A DNA stretch of 64,000 bases from Clostridiaceae bacterium (lineage in GTDB: Bacteria > Bacillota > Clostridia > Lachnospirales > Lachnospiraceae): NCBI GenBank assembly GCA_910574345.1, contig CAJSZV010000009.1:1-64000 (forward strand). Direction: 5' to 3'. The notes under the pieces were generated by a model. That model was given only the letters and a program-made list of their open reading frames with translations, was not told the DNA's origin and made no database searches. Shown here in pieces: positions 61,838 through 64,000 of this stretch (positions are counted from its first letter, which is position 1; the number at the start of each line of letters is the position of its first letter). A program made the position numbers and the translations under genes.

Positions 61838-62680
61838 CTATCCCGTCACCTGTATCTGCCTGCCCGAATGGCTTGGCACTCTTTTCTCAACAGGCGGAAG
61901 TTCCATATAATCTCCATAAATCTGTGTCAATACCTGATGCCAGTTACCCGGCGCCATGAGTTTTGTATCTTCAAAAGGCAGCTCCACCGTCTCATCAGCC
62001 CATTGCTTTTCAAGGGTCACATAGAGATAATCCGGCTGGTAATTGCTGTAATAATAAAGGCTGCTTTTGCTCTTGTTATATTTTACCGCCAGGGCATACT
62101 GCATTTTGCGGATGACTTTCATAGGCATCTTTTTCCCCACGGCGGACAATACAGCCACAACAGCTTTTCCCCCAGCGCCGTATTTTGAATAATCCAGTTC
62201 ATACCTGTGCCCCATGGCCAAACCGTAGATCAGCGTGTGAAGTCCTTTCACCAGCGCCGCCTTCACTCTGCATTCCGGCTGGGTATCCAGAATAAACAGG
62301 TCCACCCACAGATGATTCAGCCTTCCCTCGTAATACTGCATCTCAGGCCCGTCGTCATGGGTGCTGCTGTTTAGATATACAATTCGGGGAGTAAAATCAT
62401 AAAACCCTTCCCCGCTGCGAAGCTGATTCGGTTCCAGAAGCTTCATCCCTCTGGGAAGCTCTTTTCTCACCACTTTCGCAAATCTCTCGTAATTTTCTCT
62501 GGTAAAGGCCACATCTGCGTCATCATCCCAGGGAATAAATCCCTGATGGCGCACGGCTCCGATGAGAGTTCCCGCGTCCAGCTGATATCGTATTCCATAT
62601 TTCCGGCAGATCCGGTCAATCTCTTTGAGCATTTTTAAATTAGCCTTGTGGACTGGCTCCAGCTCTTTTGTCTCCTCCAT
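61838..62680 (-). CDS. LicD family phosphotransferase
   Basis: 280 residues. LicD-family nucleotidyltransferase-like fold: YGIRYQLDAGTLIGAVRHQG near residue 32 and IPWDDDADVAF near 55, where the DDD cluster would bind metal; family members transfer phosphocholine or another phosphoalcohol from a CDP donor to a surface glycan. GGAGGGGG precedes the ATG. Its start overlaps the upstream aminotransferase-like gene by 41 bases, suggesting translational coupling. Confidence 0.85.
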   Translation of the reverse strand: MEETKELEPVHKANLKMLKEIDRICRKYGIRYQLDAGTLIGAVRHQGFIPWDDDADVAFTRENYERFAKVVRKELPRGMKLLEPNQLRSGEGFYDFTPRIVYLNSSTHDDGPEMQYYEGRLNHLWVDLFILDTQPECRVKAALVKGLHTLIYGLAMGHRYELDYSKYGAGGKAVVAVLSAVGKKMPMKVIRKMQYALAVKYNKSKSSLYYYSNYQPDYLYVTLEKQWADETVELPFEDTKLMAPGNWHQVLTQIYGDYMELPPVEKRVPSHSGRQIQVTG

Positions 62681-64000
62681 ATACCCCCTCCTTAATCACT
62701 TCAGCCATATAATCAATCATCTCGTCACTCATACCCGGATACACTCCCACCCAGAAAGTATCCCGCATAATCCTGTCCGTATTCGCAAGGCTTCCTGCAA
62801 TCCGATAGCCCTCCCCTGTCTCTCTCATCTGGTCAAAGCAAGGGTGTCTGGTCAAATTTCCCGCAAACAGCATTCTGGTCTGAACGCCTTTGCTCTCCAC
62901 ATATTGTACCACCTGATTCCGGTCCACTCCTTCTTTGCAGGTAATGAGGAACCCGAACCAGCTGGGTCTAGAATTTGCCGCTGCTTTTGGAAGAATCAGC
63001 TTATCCTCCATATCTTTGAGCCCTTCATAAAGCCGGTCAAAATTATGGCGGCGGCGCTCCACAAAGGAAGGAAATTTCTTAAGCTGGGCGCAGCCGATGG
63101 CTGCCTGCATGTCCGTGGCCTTTAAGTTATACCCGAAATGGGAATACACGTATTTGTGGTCGTACCCAGAAGGCAGTTCCTTGTACTGTCTGTCAAAACG
63201 ATGGCCGCACACATTGTCATGTCCTGAGGGACAGACGCAGTCCCGGCCCCAGTCCCTGAAGGAACGGATGATCTTGTGAAGCAGAGGATTATCAGTATAG
63301 ACGGCGCCTCCCTCCCCCATAGTCATATGATGGGGCGGATAAAAACTGGATGTGCCCAAATCTCCTATGGTTCCGGAAAATTTTTCTTTTCCTTCTATGG
63401 TGTATCTGGTTCCGAGGGCGTCGCAGTTATCTTCCACCAGCCACAGATTGTGTCTTTCACAGAATGCCTTTACTTTCCCCAAGTCAAAGGGATTGCCCAG
63501 GGTGTGGGCCAGCATCACGGCTTTCGTCTTTTCCGAATAAGCCTCCTCCAGCATGTCTGTGTCAATGTTATACTGAGGGATGGTCACATCCACAAATACA
63601 GGTACGGCTCCGTACTGGATCATAGGCGCCACCGTAGTGGGAAAACCTGCCGCCACAGTAATGACTTCATCTCCCCGTTTTACCTGGCGGTCTCCCAAAA
63701 GGGGAGAGGTCAGAGCCATAAAAGCCAGCAGATTAGCGGAAGAACCGGAATTCACCAGGGAGCAGTACGTCACTTCCAGGTATTTGGCCATCTTACTCTC
63801 AAATTCCTCTGTATAACGGCCGGAGGTCAGCCAGAACTCCAGGGAACTGTCCACCAGATTCATCATCTCTTCCTTGTCATAAACCCTGGAAGCATAGGGA
63901 ATCCTATCCCCCGCCTTATATGCCTTCTTCCGATGAAACCGCTCACAGTACTCCCCTGTCAGTTCCAATATTTCCTGTCTTGCCTGTTCCTCTGTCTTGT
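62640..64000 (-). CDS. rfbH: RfbH-type CDP-sugar 3-dehydrase, 5' partial
   Basis: The frame stays open to the right edge, so the start is outside; the visible part is about 453 residues. PLP fold type I enzyme of the DegT family, but the usual Schiff-base lysine is replaced by histidine in YPPHHMTMGEGG, and C-x-C-x7-C (CVCPSGHDNVC) supplies a [2Fe-2S] cluster. Both are hallmarks of the E1 dehydrase making CDP-4-keto-3,6-dideoxyhexoses. It needs an E3-type reductase, not in the window. Makes an unusual surface sugar; overlaps licD. Confidence 0.88.
   Translation of the reverse strand, partial: KTEEQARQEILELTGEYCERFHRKKAYKAGDRIPYASRVYDKEEMMNLVDSSLEFWLTSGRYTEEFESKMAKYLEVTYCSLVNSGSSANLLAFMALTSPLLGDRQVKRGDEVITVAAGFPTTVAPMIQYGAVPVFVDVTIPQYNIDTDMLEEAYSEKTKAVMLAHTLGNPFDLGKVKAFCERHNLWLVEDNCDALGTRYTIEGKEKFSGTIGDLGTSSFYPPHHMTMGEGGAVYTDNPLLHKIIRSFRDWGRDCVCPSGHDNVCGHRFDRQYKELPSGYDHKYVYSHFGYNLKATDMQAAIGCAQLKKFPSFVERRRHNFDRLYEGLKDMEDKLILPKAAANSRPSWFGFLITCKEGVDRNQVVQYVESKGVQTRMLFAGNLTRHPCFDQMRETGEGYRIAGSLANTDRIMRDTFWVGVYPGMSDEMIDYMAEVIKEGVYGGDKRAGASPQG

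Noticed and set aside
1-64000. CRISPR arrays, insertion sequences, phage genes, tRNA or rRNA genes
   Set aside because: No direct-repeat arrays, transposase motifs, integrase genes or tRNA cloverleaves were recognised on reading both strands by eye.

Overview
The window looks like the chromosome of a spore-forming, low-to-mid GC Gram-positive anaerobe of the Lachnospiraceae (Enterocloster, Hungatella or Lachnoclostridium-like; a family-level inference from gene content and order, not a database match). Supporting signs are Firmicutes-type sigma-A promoters and strong AGGAGG ribosome binding sites, a proS T-box leader, an L10 leader, a class B sortase, a CotS-like kinase, a YtvI-like membrane protein and an RfbH/LicD surface-glycan operon. 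No rRNA, tRNA, CRISPR array, phage or insertion sequence was seen; most of the window is ordinary chromosome.

Layout. 1-6.7 kb: a cell-surface block with two convergent, partly identical choline-binding-type repeat proteins, an HTH-LicC-LicA fusion (choline activation) and a third repeat protein. 6.7-20.7 kb: housekeeping genes on the minus strand: leuA, an M20 peptidase, glmM, a class B sortase, prfA-prmC-DUF1385-rpmE, rho, rarA, a polysaccharide deacetylase and uxaB. 20.9-25.0 kb: a cold-shock gene with a hairpin leader, then the rpmG-secE-nusG-rplK-rplA-rplJ-rplL block with an L10 attenuator. 25-42.7 kb: comF, recD2, mreB, a candidate structured RNA, a CmpB-like membrane protein, an acyltransferase, phosphoglucomutase, a CotS-like kinase, cca, proS with T-box, nudC, a ROK kinase, a YtvI-like protein and an amylosucrase-like GH13 enzyme. 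42.8-51.4 kb: a complete oligopeptide ABC importer facing a three-gene operon of two esterases and an ATP-grasp ligase. 51.6-60.8 kb: Ca/Na antiporter, AGCS symporter, phospholipase C-like protein, lipoprotein, BCCT transporter, ABC-F ATPase, pyrC and a small XRE regulator. 60.9-64 kb: GT2 glycosyltransferase, LicD and RfbH, running off the right edge.

How the genes may work together. Four items fit a phosphocholine surface-decoration pathway spread over the window: a BCCT carrier that could import choline, the LicC-LicA fusion that would make CDP-choline, a LicD transferase in a glycan operon, and three exported proteins built from choline-binding-type repeats that could dock on the product. 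The most unusual unit is the esterase-esterase-ATP-grasp operon opposite a peptide importer, which looks like an uncharacterised peptide or ester metabolite system. Regulatory RNA is plentiful: the T-box, the L10 leader, a long csp leader hairpin and an orphan multi-hairpin RNA at about 29.32-29.50 kb.
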